Part shown: positions 7,975 through 20,345 of the stretch, piece after piece
Position numbering within the stretch: the stretch's first letter is position 1
Layout of the letters: each line of letters opens with the position of its first letter
Origin: Talpa occidentalis
Taxonomy: Eukaryota; Chordata; Mammalia; Eulipotyphla; Talpidae
Direction of reading: 5' to 3'
NCBI RefSeq assembly: GCF_014898055.3
Contig: NW_023604295.1
Coordinates: 139,282,676-139,346,675, forward strand
DNA: 64,000 nt
Program-made: the position numbers and the translations under genes
The notes under the pieces: generated by a model
Told to the model about the DNA's origin: nothing
The model's database searches: none
Seen by the model: only the letters and a program-made list of their open reading frames with translations

Positions 7975-10900
7975 TAATTAGAAGGTGACATGCATTTTTC
8001 CACTCTCCTGAGGAATAGCTTTGTGAACAAAGCTTTGTGAACAAGTCTTTGTTTGTATATGATTCTTATTCTTAGAAGTAAAATTAGTGAGAAAAACAGA
8101 GTCTTTAAAGTAACACTGCATTTGAACATTGTAGTAAGTTTCAGGGGTTCTTCCTTGAGAATCACCTTGTAGAAACATGAACACAATAGCCATGTCCATT
8201 ATGGAAATGCATCTGTAAATTTTTAGTTTACAAAGTGGAAAACATTGAACTTGAAAAGTTGTCCAAACCACGACTGTACACTCTGGGATTTCCTGGCTTC
8301 AGCAATCTGGGGTGTTATTAAGGACCTCCTAGGTGGAGGGAGCTGACTTACAACCTGATTCATTTTAGGTTTTTCCACTACAGCTTTTTGTAGGACGTCC
8401 TCTTCTCTATAGACCCCTGAGCTGGAAGAAAAAGGGACACTCCAAGGCAGCAGAAATTAAGGAGCCACACAATTCACAGAAGTGCACCTTCCTGCTCCCT
8501 GGGGCAAGAACGCTGCCTCCTTTCCTTTCTGAAAGTATTTTACCTTGTGCTAGGCACCATTAAGTGCTAAACAAATGTCTGAGTAAAATGTGAAATAGAG
8601 ACTTTCTATGCATGATAGAGGTTGTTCATTTTGATAGTTGGATGGTCTGGGCAGATGGGCAAGCAATAATCCCTTAAGGGATCCGGAATGCCTTCCTGTA
8701 TTGCCAAAGGAAGCCACGTAGTCGAATACTTTCTCAGATCATCTATAAATCTATCCAGATTTTAAAAAATATTAACTCGGTAGGCATTGTGAGGTTTACT
8801 AAACCTTGGAGGCTCTTATGGCCATGACATTAAATACACTATTTAATCAGCATCGGATGGCCTAGAAGAATTACCCCAAGGCGGGGAAGTGCTATTTAAA
8901 AGGTAGGTGTAATTAAAGGGAAATGTTGTAAATTTCTACTGTGGGATTTCGGAGGACGGGCAGGGCAAGTCATCTGCACTAGCATAATCAGGTTAAACCA
9001 ATACCAGGTGAAATTTAAGAGAGGTGAGACAGGGTAAGAAAGCACAGTAAACATACACTGTCCTCTGAATTGATTTTCCTTAGCGCTTGAACTGAGCCTT
9101 GGTATTTTTGAAACAACCTGAACAGTCAAGACATGTCTTTAGCAAAAGCTGGCACAATACAATATATAAAAAACGGGTCTCGGTGCCCCTTGCTCCCTGT
9201 AGCCTCTTCTTAGTTCTTACGGTGTTTGTGTTTCTTCTGGCTAAAGAGCCTGAACTCTGTTACTTTCTAAGTCTATTCTTATCTCCCAAATTCCTCTCCC
9301 TACTTGATATCAAAATACCCACCAGAGAATTCGCCTCACCTGTTGGTCAGAGAAAAACAGCTAAATTATATGATGGTGTGATGTCTGAGCAAAGGTCTTA
9401 ATGCTCATCCTTCCTGAAAGTGTTTGTGTATAAAATAATGAATATTCCATCTCATAGGAATCTAACTTATTTGGTGCTTTTTTAACATCTCTTGAATGAA
9501 CTAGTATGTCTTTTATCCACTTAGCTGTATTTAAAGCCGTCCTTTCACCTGAGTCTAAAATATGTTAAATTAGTCTGGATAAGTGGGTTCCTTCAGTCTC
9601 ATTTTTTTTCTTTGACTAACAGTTGGAGGATAGGGTTGAGTTTTAGTACTGGAAGTTACCTCATGTTACTCTCACTTAGCTTTTCATTTGAGCCTACACA
9701 GAACTGCATCCTATGTTTTATTTTCAGGTAAATCTAGATGAAATGGGATATCTGTTAAAGTCAGGTAGTAAACATTTAAAAAAAAAAAAAAAGATCCCAC
9801 AGTTGCCCAGCAGCCTCTCCAATTCTTCATTCTCTTAAATCGTTCATCATACCTAACAGCAGAAATATGTAGCATTATTGAAGAATCAAAAGGATTAGTT
9901 ACAAATCATTTTTATTTAAATTTACAATGCATTACATGATATTCTTTGGCAAAATATTTATGTTCCTAAATAGAACTTACTTATAACTAGCAATCCTTCA
10001 GGAAGAATCTCAAGACCTGGGTCCAAAAATATAGGGATTTCAAAATTATCAGCTGTGGTTAAATCAAATAATCTTCCCACATTTGCCTCAGCTGCAAAAT
10101 ACAGAAATAGTGTTCTTTCCTATCTTAGAAAGTTTTGTGAAGGAGGCAGGAGAGGCAAGAGAATGCTAGAATACTGTGCAAATTAAATACTATTCTATTG
10201 TTTAATTGACTATTACCAAGCATCCATCAACGGATATCAGAAAGGAGGTAGTCCAGAAACATACAAAGTGGCAAAAAAGCAATCAATTTGAGATTCAGAA
10301 ATTTCCACAGGGAAATAAAGAATTGACCAGATAACTATAATGCATTTTAAAGTAAGCACTTAGAATTTCCTTGACTGTACTACATGGGAGTTTAAAATAA
10401 TATTTTCCCTCAACCTCAATTTGAAGCTAAAATATGTTTTAAATGTTTATAAAGATGGTCCATGGCAAGATTTCTAAATGTTTTAAAAACAGCATCCTCA
10501 AGTCTTACCAGACAGCCTGGAACCAAACCTTAAAAGATGTTACAAATAGAGCCTTCCTGTGTGGGGGGAAGGAAGGAGGGGGTGCAGGAGGCTGCAGGCT
10601 CCCCTCGATTTCCTCTAAACTTCATGCCTTTCAATTTATCAGTCTCAGAAGGATGAAGAGTTGAGTCTCTCCTGATAGCATTTGAAGCTATGGTTCCACA
10701 GAGGATTTAACGCTGTAGTTGCGGGGAGTCTAGGTATTTCAAATCTGAGGCTTAAAAAAACTAAGCCATCCCCTCCGGCTTTTGCACTGATGCTGTGAAA
10801 TCCATTTGAGAAACATGCCCATGTTTTGCTACTTGTTTAAAGCTGTAAGCGTGACTTGGCATTGAAATAATAATTTCTTTTTCAAAAACTCCCCACTGGA

Positions 10901-12388
10901 CTATTACCTGGGTTATCTAAATACAGGTTATTTATTTGATTGGCATTTGCTCTTGTCAGTTTCGCAAACTTTAAGTAACAGTTGTGGCTAATGTTAGAGA
11001 ATTGTGTACTGTGTTTCTAATTTCAATCCATTTTTATATGAATCCGGGAACACTTGATATTACATTGTACATTCTGGATGTAATTAGAGTCATTATGCAG
11101 AAATAAGTGGTATCTTATTATTCTCCAAATGAGAAAAGAAAGTATTCTTCCTTTCTGAATTATTTTTTCTGGTTCATGCCACAGATTCAAATCACAAACT
11201 TTTGGGGCTTTGTTAACCTCTAAGTCATCCCAGTGACCTATAAAAGGCCAAGATTGCATAGTAGAACATTGACCTATTAAGTGGTTTCTTCTTAATAGTA
11301 AGTTGTATACCACATATTTTCAATGTTAATTTTAATGTTCAGTCACTGCTATAATAAAGTTATCATGAGGATTTAGTTGATATTTTATATGTTAGAATTT
11401 TCTCTTTATGACATTTCTTTATAAGGTTATTCTGTCTTTATAAATGTGTTTCATCATAACAGTAGAGGCTTGGGGCAACAGAATTAACTTCCTGATGTCT
11501 TCCTACTACTTCAAAAATCACCTTGTTAACTAGTGCACAGATGGTTTCAATGAAGAAACTGAACAATAAAAGCAAAATTTAAAATAACAGTGCAAAAAGA
11601 TGCTCATTTGTTGGTCATGATTTAAATAGAAAAATATTCTAGTAATGAACAAATGTTTCTTGTGTTTAAGTAATCAACTATTCATTATCTGATGGTTCAC
11701 ATAAAGATTTAAAAAGAAAGATGACTTTACATGTGACTAAGTATTCATTTTTTGTAGAAATACATAAATGTTCTTCAATAATCTCTAAGTACTCTAGCCC
11801 TTTTTAAAAAATCATCTATCTCCTAACATTTGGGTATGTATCTGGTGAAAAATCTTGACATTGTACAAACTATTGGTTAATCTCTCTTCAGATAGTTTAA
11901 CTCTTTGTCTATTGGGGTTTTATACAATTTTAGACCCCATAAATATAGAAAATGATATAACATAAATATATAGCTTAAAGAATTTTGCATAAAATGAACA
12001 TAGAAATAATCACCACTCATGTTAACAAATAGAATATTTTGAGGACCCAAGAAATCCCCAGCTGTTCATACCACATAATTTTTAATGGAAGTATAAAATT
12101 CACTTATGTCTGGCCAAAAATGTATTGTATTCTATGGCTTCTTATATTGTAGGTTTTTGTGTAGAAATGATTTTTCAGAATTAACCTGTCAGATAGTACC
12201 TTGGGTTTATGTGATAAACCATAACTATTAAAGTAGCCTTTTTCTACCTTGTAGGTGAAGTTCAATATTAGGAATTCAGGACTCACATGCCTAATGGGTG
12301 AGCAGAGTCAGCTCAGTCTGTTAGTATCTCACTTAGTTTTCTGAAAAGTCAGGGCAGATTTAGAGTTTAAGCAGGTCTCCAAGTCCAG
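7975..12388. other. Intergenic, no gene recognised
   Basis: This is AT-rich unique-looking sequence. A 14-bp tandem repeat of AGCTTTGTGAACAA sits at about 8018-8045, a run of A at about 9778-9792, and a G-rich patch at 10561-10600. Short open frames show no family features. No SINE of the young family occurs here. Confidence 0.7.
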
Positions 12389-12780
12389 TGTAGGAAAACC
12401 AAAGTGACTCCATCTTGCATCAGTGCCATTTTAGCCCCTTGACTGATAATTGCCTCACCTTGGGAAGACAATTCCCAGTTGTCTGTTTCATATACATATA
12501 ACCCATACACAGCCCTATTATTTCTAGTAGAACAAAGACCCTGGTGACATCACCTCTGGCATCATTAGTCCCACACAAGAATGATCATACATACCAAGCA
12601 AGGTATAAGAAGACCCCTATTAGGGCGGGTGCTGACCCTGCCTCAACCCAAACTCCTGTCCACCAGCTCCAGCACTCAGGACCCCCGTATGTAAGTGGCC
12701 TTTAGTGATCTTTAGTGTGATGAATAACATGCCTCCTTCCCTTTTTGAATCAAATTAACTTCTCAATATGGGGGAATTTA
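12389..12780 (+). mobile_element. Putative endogenous retroviral LTR fragment
   Basis: The block starts TGTAGGAAAACC with a following TGACTCCATCTTG, a form typical of class I LTR 5' ends. It contains a TATA-like GTATAAGAAGACC at about 12603-12615 and runs through a C-rich segment to an AATAAC-type site near 12723. I found no convincing TSD, and the right end is uncertain. The family was not identified. Confidence 0.5.
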
Positions 12781-12991
12781 TTCAGGGAGCTAGGTGGCTC
12801 AAGGGAATGTTACCACGTGAGCCTTTCTGCTGAGGAAGGAGCTGGTCAACCCTCCCACCATCGTTTCCATTTTCTCCCAAGTACAAAACTAAGAAGTCTG
12901 GAAATGACCAGCTTGTCATGACAGATCAAGGGCTTGTGGGCAGTCAGCAGTGTGGGCACTCTGATTTCCCAGTGATTCTGACAGCCCACCT

Positions 12992-13341
12992 CAAGTTATC
13001 ACTCTTTATTTATTTATTTATTTATTTAAATTTCAGTTTTTCTTTTCTTTTTTTTTTTTTAAAGATTTATTTATTTATTTATTTTTTATACAAGCACTGG
13101 GTACAGTCAGAAGCACGGGAGGGTGAGAGAATTCACCAGAGCCAGAGCGGGGAGCAGAGCAGGCAGAAGGACCGAAGTACACTGCTGAGGGGAGCAGCGG
13201 GTGGCAGGAGAGGTCTGCGCACCATGTGGGACCCTCGCCCAGTGGCTGGGGATCGAACTGGCGCTGCAGAGGCTGCGGGCAGCTTCGTAACCCAGCGCTC
13301 AACCGCTGCGCCACCCGGGAGGCCCAAGTTATCACTCTTTA
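12992..13341 (-). mobile_element. T+ tRNA-derived SINE, young subfamily, with 17-bp TSD
   Basis: The tRNA-like head is at the right (GGCCTCCCGGGTGGCGCAG on the minus strand, covering an A box). The expanded TTTA/poly-T tail is at the left (13009-13085). CAAGTTATCACTCTTTA is repeated exactly at 12992-13008 and 13325-13341. The body carries the CAAGCACTGGGTACAGTC diagnostic of the young subfamily. The 154-aa plus-strand open frame over it is a SINE artefact. Confidence 0.92.
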
Positions 13342-14617
13342 AACTCTTTGAATTTCACAGGGTTAGGGCTTTGATACTATGATTCTGAAATTTTAACTGC
13401 TGCTTGCTATGAACGCACAAAATTTTAGAGGAGTTTTAAGCAATAGATTTACTATTTTTTTGCACATCACAGGAATTAGAAAGCTGTGGGTGTTGATTCA
13501 GAATCTATATGCTGGAGAGTTATTTGTTGCTTTCTGATCACAAGAGAGCTAATGGTGCTCCAGATATACATCACGGTCAAGTCAGGGGAAGGAGAAAGGT
13601 CTGGTGTCAGCTACCTCTTTCCCTTTCTGTCAGGAAACCAGGCTGCCCCGACACTCCCAGCAGAATTCTTCATCCATTGTCAGAATGATGTCACTGGTCT
13701 TTTCTCTGAAGTCTCAACATTGTCCTCTTGTTTCTTTCATCCCTGTGTTTTCTTCTCTCTCTCGTTTTTGTTTTTGTTTTTGTTTTTTTTAAGAGTCTGG
13801 ATGTCAGTTCTGAGTCAGTATAGGACCTAAGAACAACACATACAGAAAGAGCCATTACCAAGGTGACCTTGAGAATTCAAGACCTATATAAATTCCTCCA
13901 AACTTTTTGGAGAAGCTGGACTTCATCAAAGTGTAAATTTGAGGTTTGAGCCAATTTTATTTAGATCTCAAGGATCAAAGAAGCTCTATTCAACATTAGA
14001 ATGATGATATGATGCTCAGTGGGCAATTGGAAGTAAAAAGGCCAATTCTCCCTCTGGGATAAAAAGATGGTTATTTTTGAGAATAAGAGATTAAAGAAAA
14101 TGGCAGACTTAATACCAGATAATCTTGATCTTCTCTAGGAGTGGTTAAAAAAAAAAAAAAGCATCTGCCAAGATTACAGCAGGTTTGAAATGGAATTGGT
14201 GGCTAGAAATTGGTGAGGGATTTTAGAAGATTCATTATGGGAGGTCTCATAAGTATGGACAATAATTGAACAAAAAGGATTGTGGAGCAAAACTTAAGAT
14301 TCATTTGAAATCAAGTGGTCTGATACCACCTAAATTATAATATCCAAAGTGAGAATTACTTCCCAGTCGGGAGAAAATCTACTTGATTGATGGGAAACTT
14401 CTTGGTATTGTTGATAATAACGAAGTTCAGTGTGTATATATTTAATGGAGAGTTAACAAGCTGGGTGAGTGGAGGTATTGAGAGCTTGGAAAATCTAGTG
14501 CAGGTAGAAAACCTATTTCAGAGGTTAGAGCGTTGGTAGATGGGATGCTAGATGAAAGGTGTCAGTCCTTTTCACACACTGTAGCCTATTTTTAGTGTTG
14601 ATTTCACAGGCAGGTTC
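13342..14617. other. Intergenic, no gene recognised
   Basis: There is a T-rich (TTTTTG)n tract at 13765-13790 and a run of A near 14147-14160. No repeat family or gene was recognised. Confidence 0.65.
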
Positions 14618-14903
14618 AGTCCTCAAACATTTTTTAAAGGATTTATTTATTTATGCGTACAAGAATGGGGTACAGGCCAGAGATGTGGGGGTGCGAGGAT
14701 TCACAGAGACAGAGTGAGGAGCAGAACAAGCAGATTAACTGAAATACACTGCTGAGGGGACCAGTGGGTGAGCCAGCAGAGGCCTGCTGCGTCATGTGTG
14801 TTGCTCCCTGGCCAGGGATCGAACTTGTGCTGCAGTGGCTGCGGGCATTTTCACAGGTTGTGTCTTAACCACTTGCAATACCAGCAAGGTCTTAGTCCTC
14901 AAA
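14618..14903 (-). mobile_element. T+ tRNA-derived SINE, older subfamily
   Basis: The tail AGGATTTATTTATTTATGCGTACAAG is at the left and a degraded tRNA head at the right. It has the CAAGAATGGGGTACAGGCCAGAG form of the older subfamily. The flanking 10-mer AGTCCTCAAA occurs at 14618-14627 and 14894-14903. The body is well diverged. Confidence 0.85.
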
Positions 14904-15406
14904 TTCAAGGAGATTTACAATCTAAGGAAACCTTCGTTTGTCAGAGCCCAACAATTGTTGCTTTTCTTTTTGGTTTCCTTCTTTCTTTACCTATTTTCCC
15001 TTCTCTTCCATCATGATTTCCCTCCTCCCTTCCCCTTCTTTGCTCTGCCCCACCTTCCCCTCTATCCCCACCTTTCTCTTCTCCTGCCTTTCTTCTTTTC
15101 AAAAAGTATATATTGGTTGCTTATTATGTTTTGGCAATGTTTTTATGACATACATATTTTTAATTTTATATACGTGAGCGCACACACACATAGTGGTGGA
15201 CAAAACAAATTCCTTCTTTGGTAGAACTTAACTACTAAACAGAGACCTGGTACGTAAGGATAGTAGAAGCCATGGAGGAAAATGAAACCAGATGCTTGGG
15301 TTGCTTGGTTGGGATGCTCCTGCTGAAGGTGGCGGGGAATGATGAGATTCTAGGTTGGTTTGAAGGAATAACCCGTAGGTATGCTAATGGGTTCGATGCG
15401 TGGTTT

Positions 15407-15710
15407 AAGAAAAAGAAAAGAGGGCCTCCCCTGGTGGTGCAGTGGTTGAGCCGCTGGGCTGTGAAGCTGCCTGGCAGCCTCTGCAGCACTGGATCGACCC
15501 CGGCAGTCGGGGAGGGTCCCACATGGCGCGCAGACCTTTCCTGCCGTGCCCGCTGCTTCCCTCAGCAGTGTATTTCGTCAGTCTGCTGTTCTGCTCCCCA
15601 CTCTGGCTCTGGTGAATTCTCTCACCCTCCCACGCTTCTGACTGTACCCAGTGCTTGTATAAATAAATAAATAAATCTTAAAAAAAAAAAAAAAGAAAGA
15701 AAAAGAAAAG
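15407..15710 (+). mobile_element. T+ tRNA-derived SINE, nearly full length
   Basis: The head starts at about 15421 (GGGCCTCCCCTGGTGGTGCAG, the A-box region, with a degraded B box GGATCGACCCC). The body includes GGTCCCACATGGCGCGCAG, and the tail ATAAATAAATAAATCTTA then poly(A). The A/G-rich target AAGAAAAAGAAAAG is duplicated at 15407-15420 and 15697-15710. This copy shows the typical T+ SINE tail: AATAAA-type units plus a TCTT terminator. Confidence 0.92.
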
Positions 15711-16158
15711 AGTTAGGTTTGACACCAAGGTTTAGCTAGCTGTGTTGGATGATGTGACTGGACTTACTTTAGGGTGAGAAATAGGAAAAGGAATACATTT
15801 TTGATTTTGGGTACAGGGCAGCCTTGGAGCTGATGTAATTAGTGTGATACTTGCACACATTTCTGAGTCTTACAGGGGTAAGTTCTTTGCTGCTTACAGG
15901 CTTCTCAGCAGGATTCTCACAGGCTTGATTACCGGTGTTGAGGAAGAAGCGTCATGGAAGAAGAAGCAGAGGGTTCCTGCTAAACTGCTGACGTCTTACT
16001 CCAAAGAGGACTCCTTTCCCTGACAGACCAAACATCTATGTTTAAGTCAGCTGGAAGAGAATGAAAAGTTGACGTGAGTTAGTTAGAGAGAGACCCTTTT
16101 TACAAATTCCTTATACAGCCATATGTGGCTTGACAATATTCTGGTCAATGATGAATCA

Positions 16159-16193
<35 letters not shown>

Positions 16194-18557
16194 CCTTTCT
16201 CTCTTATATAAAATGTAGCCTAGATAATGTATGTATGCGATGCATTGTCTGTGGGGTAGACTCTGCCATTTAGATTTGTGGAATTACCCCACAGCATTTC
16301 AGAAGAAAAAAATTGCCTAGACAACTTATCTCTCAGAATGTGTCCCTATCATTAAGCAACACGATGAGTGTGTTCACTAACTCCTTGGCCTTCTGCTCTT
16401 TTCCTCTGAGTGACTAATTTGATTAAGAAACTTGGGAAGATGCCACAGGGCATGCCAGGCTTGCCACTGCCCTCTCTCCTCGAAGCCTGAGCTGTGAGGG
16501 GAAACCAGCTTTTTTGCTGCCTGTGTCAAGGCTGCTTGGGTAAGTCTGTCTGATTCTGGCTTTAATGCTAGCAAAGCTTGGATTTAACCTGTATTAATTG
16601 GGAAAGTGTTTCACAGGCTCCTTCTGCCACTGTTGATTTTCCTTTTTATTGAGAACGCTGGTGAGATAAAGGAGTCTTGTAATGCATCCCCTTGAGAATC
16701 AAACAGCAATACTAGACACACCTCCTTCTTCTGTCTCAGTTCACAGGACACAGTCACATGTGTGCCCTCAATGACACCTCCCACTTTGCAGGGCACAGAA
16801 TAGAAGTTTATAGATGATAAATGAAATGATCAAACCCGAAGTTACTAAAAGTAGCAGTGAGATATTATATGCAGGTCTCCTTACTCCTAAACATGCCCCT
16901 CCCCCCTTATAACTACAACAACTTTGGATTTAGATAAAAGGAGAAGTTTTCTTTTGAGTCACTGGGGCAGTGCGTGCATTCATCAAGTGGGAGTAGAACC
17001 TCTGTCAAATTGTGAAAATGGAAAATCTACCATTCTATATTTTACTTAAAGTCTTGCACATTTGTTCATCCATCTTTTATTTCAAATATGTCAAATTTTT
17101 CATTCGTGTCTGAAATGTATTCAAATACATTTTCCTTGAGAGTTGCCTTTCATGGTTTTGTTTTTTTTTTGATGCTGAATTTTGGTATTAATTTTTTTGT
17201 TTGTTGATCTGGTGATATTTGTGACTCCACTAAGCAGTGAATGATCACACCCCTAAGTTGTTGGAGAATTTCTGCGGCAGCTGCTTTTTACCAAGTACCT
17301 TTTCATGCCTCCATCTTGGCAGAATGCAATTATCTATTAATTATCACAAAATTTTAAAAGTCTCCAGCTTCACAATGGAAACTGTGTTGTGCTTATTTTT
17401 ATGGGAAGGAAATGGAACATGGTGAGTGCCCAGGGGGGTGATTATGGACAGAGAGTGGTACAATAGGAATGGCACTGGAAGGTTTCCATGTGGCAGTAAA
17501 CCCTTATCTCCAGCCAAGACCCATCAACACAAATAGAAGGAATGTGAATTAGCTGTGGAGGCAGTGCATTTACTATTAAGAGCAACTGTGCAATCTAGTT
17601 TTCAAGACCCATGCTACCCAAACACATTTTTCTACATTACATAATGTTATCATTTAAATATTGTCATTCAAATGTGAAGACCAGCTGTGCATATCAGGAC
17701 ACAGCTGTCAGCTTGAGGTGCAGATAAGCCATCTGGTGCTTGGTTCTGAGTGGTTAAATTCCAGCCAGGGATTTAACTTCATATCCAGCTGTGATAAAGT
17801 AAATTGAAGGCTGCGTATTATTCCTCAGAAATCACTCCTTTGGGAGAGTCCTCAGAAATAAATTTTAACCAGAGGTGTCATTGATTGGTTCTACACTTTC
17901 AATTATAACATCTGCCAAAATAAAACCAAACAAAAAAAATTGTTCGGTCATTTCATTTTCTTCCGATGAAATAAAATAGTGAAAGAGAATGAAGCTTTTC
18001 AGTCTTCACATTATTTGTGTACAGGGACAATCTCCAGTGGAACTGCCTTGCTTCACTCATCTCTGAGTGATCTCTAACAGTGCAGGAAGACAGCAAAGGT
18101 GGTGATTAGCTTGATTTCCAGAATCACTCAGTCTGTGGCGTGTATGTGACACACGAGAAAGCAGCAACATTTTTCACTATTGTCTTAGGAACACCCTTTT
18201 CTCAACTCCCAGTGTTTTCAAGGGAAAGATCTTAAAATGCTACCTTAACCTTTTGCATGCATGGCTCGTAACTGACTCCTGAGGAAGAAAAATGTCTTGA
18301 AAATCAGATACCCCAGTATCTCTAGGCCTTTCTGTGTCTAGCTATCTATTTGATGAATTAATCTTTATCACTTTGTAATATTTTCAAAGGCACAGACTTT
18401 TACTTACTGTAATATTATACATGGTGGGTGTTCTAATGATAACTTTATCTAAAGCAAATAACTCTAGGACATATTCATTACAGAACAGGATAGGGTTATA
18501 GTATATGTTTATGTAAGTTAGTTGTTAAACAATTAGCCAATAGCAAGCTAAATGGTT
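15711..18557. other. Intergenic, no gene recognised
   Basis: The segment contains a CT dinucleotide run (16162-16190) and otherwise unique-looking sequence. At about 17660-17850 there are several CAGCTG/CATCTG E-box-like motifs in repeat-free sequence, compatible with a conserved non-coding element but not demonstrable here. Confidence 0.6.
16162..16190. repeat. (CT)n microsatellite
   Basis: An uninterrupted CT dinucleotide tract of about 14 units. Confidence 0.95.
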
Positions 18558-18702
18558 TCTTCTTTCTTTTTTTTTTTTTTTTTTTTTTTGTGGGAGCCTC
18601 GCCAGTGGCCGGGGAACGAACCGGCGCCGCAGAGGCTGCGGGCAGCCTCGCAGCCCAGCACTCAACCGCTGTGCCACCAGGGGAGGCCCTTCTTCTTTCT
18701 TT
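18558..18702 (-). mobile_element. Head-only SINE copy with poly(A) and 12-bp TSD
   Basis: Only the tRNA-derived head is present. On the minus strand it runs from GGGCCTCCCCTGGTGGC to about GGCTCCCAC and then goes straight into about 20 A. The middle and the AATAAA/TCTTT tail of the full SINE are missing. TCTTCTTTCTTT is repeated at 18558-18569 and 18691-18702. The exact TSD shows that the short form itself inserted and was not cut down later. Confidence 0.85.
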
Positions 18703-18930
18703 AACAATGATTTGCTTAATTTTATCCTGTGGTTTCTAATTTTATTTCAAGATAGAACTTTCTTCTGACAGTTGCAATTGCTAATTTAAACACACAAAAA
18801 AGTGAATGTGGGTATGAGCAGAGACATTATTTAGGCAAGGACTTTTCGTATTTTCTTTTTAATGTGTGTTTACAAAAAATCTTGCAGGGGGAGTGCATGA
18901 TTAATCAGGCAGAGAGAGAAGCATAGTCTA

Positions 18931-19440
18931 TATGTATTGGTCAGGGGTATCCAGAGAAATAGAACCAATAGGATACAGATAAGTAAATGGAAAGATAGAC
19001 AGATCATGGATAGTTAGCTAGATAGATAAATCGTTATAAATAGACAGACAGATAACAGAAGAGATTTATTATAGGGATTGGCATACATCGTTATGGAAGC
19101 CAACAGCCTGCCATTTGCAAGCTGGAGAATCAGGAAAGCTGATGGTATAATTCAATCCATGCCTGAAGCCCAAGAATGAGGAGACCTGATATTGTAACTC
19201 CAAGTCATGGGTCAAAGGCCTGAGAACCAGGAACTCTGATGCAGGAAGTCAGGAGATGATGTCCCAGCTCCAGACACTTTGCCCTGCCTCTGCCTTTTTG
19301 TTCTCCTTGAGACCTCAAGGCATTAGATGGTGACACCCGCATAGCTGAGGGCAGATCTATTTACTCAGTCTACTAAATCAGGAGCTAATGTCTACCAGAA
19401 ACACACTCACAGACCCCTCAAATGTTAGATATATAATGGT
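18931..19440. repeat. Ancient interspersed repeat (L1-type 3' region suspected)
   Basis: The sequence has the familiar form of a widespread mammalian repeat: TTGGTCAGGGGTATCCAGAGA, AATAGAACCAATAGGATACA, GATA-rich simple sequence, AGAGATTTATTATAGGGATTGGC and AAGCTGGAGAATCAGGA. A related copy lies at 31938-32460. I believe it is an old L1M-type 3' end but cannot confirm the family. Confidence 0.6.
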
Positions 19441-19460
19441 GACTTTTTTTTTTACATATG

Positions 19461-19762
19461 AAAATGTATCCAGATAGGGCCTCCCTAATGGCTCAGGAGT
19501 TAAAGTCTCAGTGCTGTCAAGTTATCACCAGCCACAGCGGCAAGAGTTCGAACCCCAACCAAGGAGCTGACCCACATGGCACAGCAGACCTCTCCTGTCT
19601 CACCCGCTGCTGTCCTCAGCAGTGTATTTCAGCAGATCTGCCTGTTCTGCTCCCTACCTGTCTCTGGTGAATCCTCTCCCCTCTCCACCTCCGCACATCT
19701 GGCCTACACCCCAGTACTTGTATGCATAAATAAATAAAAATAAATATTTAAAAAAATGTATC
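19461..19762 (+). mobile_element. T+ tRNA-derived SINE, older subfamily
   Basis: The head at about 19478 (GGGCCTCCCTAATGGCTCAGG) is followed by the B-box-like AGTTCGAACCCC, CTGACCCACATGGCACAGC and a tail TATGCATAAATAAATAAA. AAAATGTATC is repeated at 19461-19470 and 19753-19762. Confidence 0.88.
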
Positions 19763-19789
19763 TGTGTAATTACAAGCTAGATTAAGGCA

Positions 19790-20050
19790 CAGAACATTTC
19801 CAGCAGCTACCCTCAGTCAATTTCCACCTCCTTCCAAAAATCAGCCCTACTGTGACCTCCATCCTTGTGCAGTAGTTTGCTTGTTCTTGAACTTTTATGA
19901 AACCCATAGTTTCTACTTTCATGTCTGGCTCCTTTTTTTCAACACAGTGTCTACGAGATTCATCTGCATCATTGCATGTAGCCACACTGGTTTCTTTTTC
20001 ACTGATGTGCAACACACTGTTCTACAATTTATCCATCCATAGTAGGATTA
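19790..20050 (-). mobile_element. Old L1 fragment
   Basis: The plus strand reads like the reverse of the old L1 3' region: TTTGCTTGTTCTTGAAC, a segment like TGTCTGGCTCCTTTTTTTCA, GAGATTCATCTGCATCATTGCATGT and CAATTTATCCATCCA. No long open frame remains. Confidence 0.6.
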
Positions 20051-20345
20051 ACTGATGCATAGTCTCTGCTTGGGCCAGTGCTAGTATCAAGCCTGTATCC
20101 ACACAGTCCTCTGGTAGATGTTAGCTCTCAGAGCTGTCCTGTGGACACCCACGACTCCTCGCTCTTACACAAGGTGCCAAGTAAAGTACCTTTGTCCGTT
20201 TCACAGACATTTGCATACTGGCCTGAAGGGAGATTAACTAGGAAAAGAAAAGATTGCTTCATCTCTTTGTTTAGGAATTGTTTCCTGGCTCTTGGAATGT
20301 GTTACTCCCAATTGGCTCCCCAATAAACACTAACTCTAATTAAAA
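20051..20345 (+). other. Unclassified segment ending in a polyadenylation-like 3' end
   Basis: AATAAA at about 20322-20327 is followed 16 bases later by a short A run, as at the 3' end of a retroposed transcript or an LTR U3-R-like piece. The 82-codon open frame here has no features I recognise. Confidence 0.35.

Noticed and set aside
12389..12663. Short LTR ending at CCA with CCAG flanks
   Set aside because: CCAG recurs by chance in this C-rich stretch, and LTR-like sequence seems to continue past it. The boundary was not accepted.
12918..13382. 154-codon plus-strand open frame
   Set aside because: It reads antisense through a T+ SINE and its T-rich tail. Similar frames occur in the other young SINE copies (44194-44406, 46239-46628).
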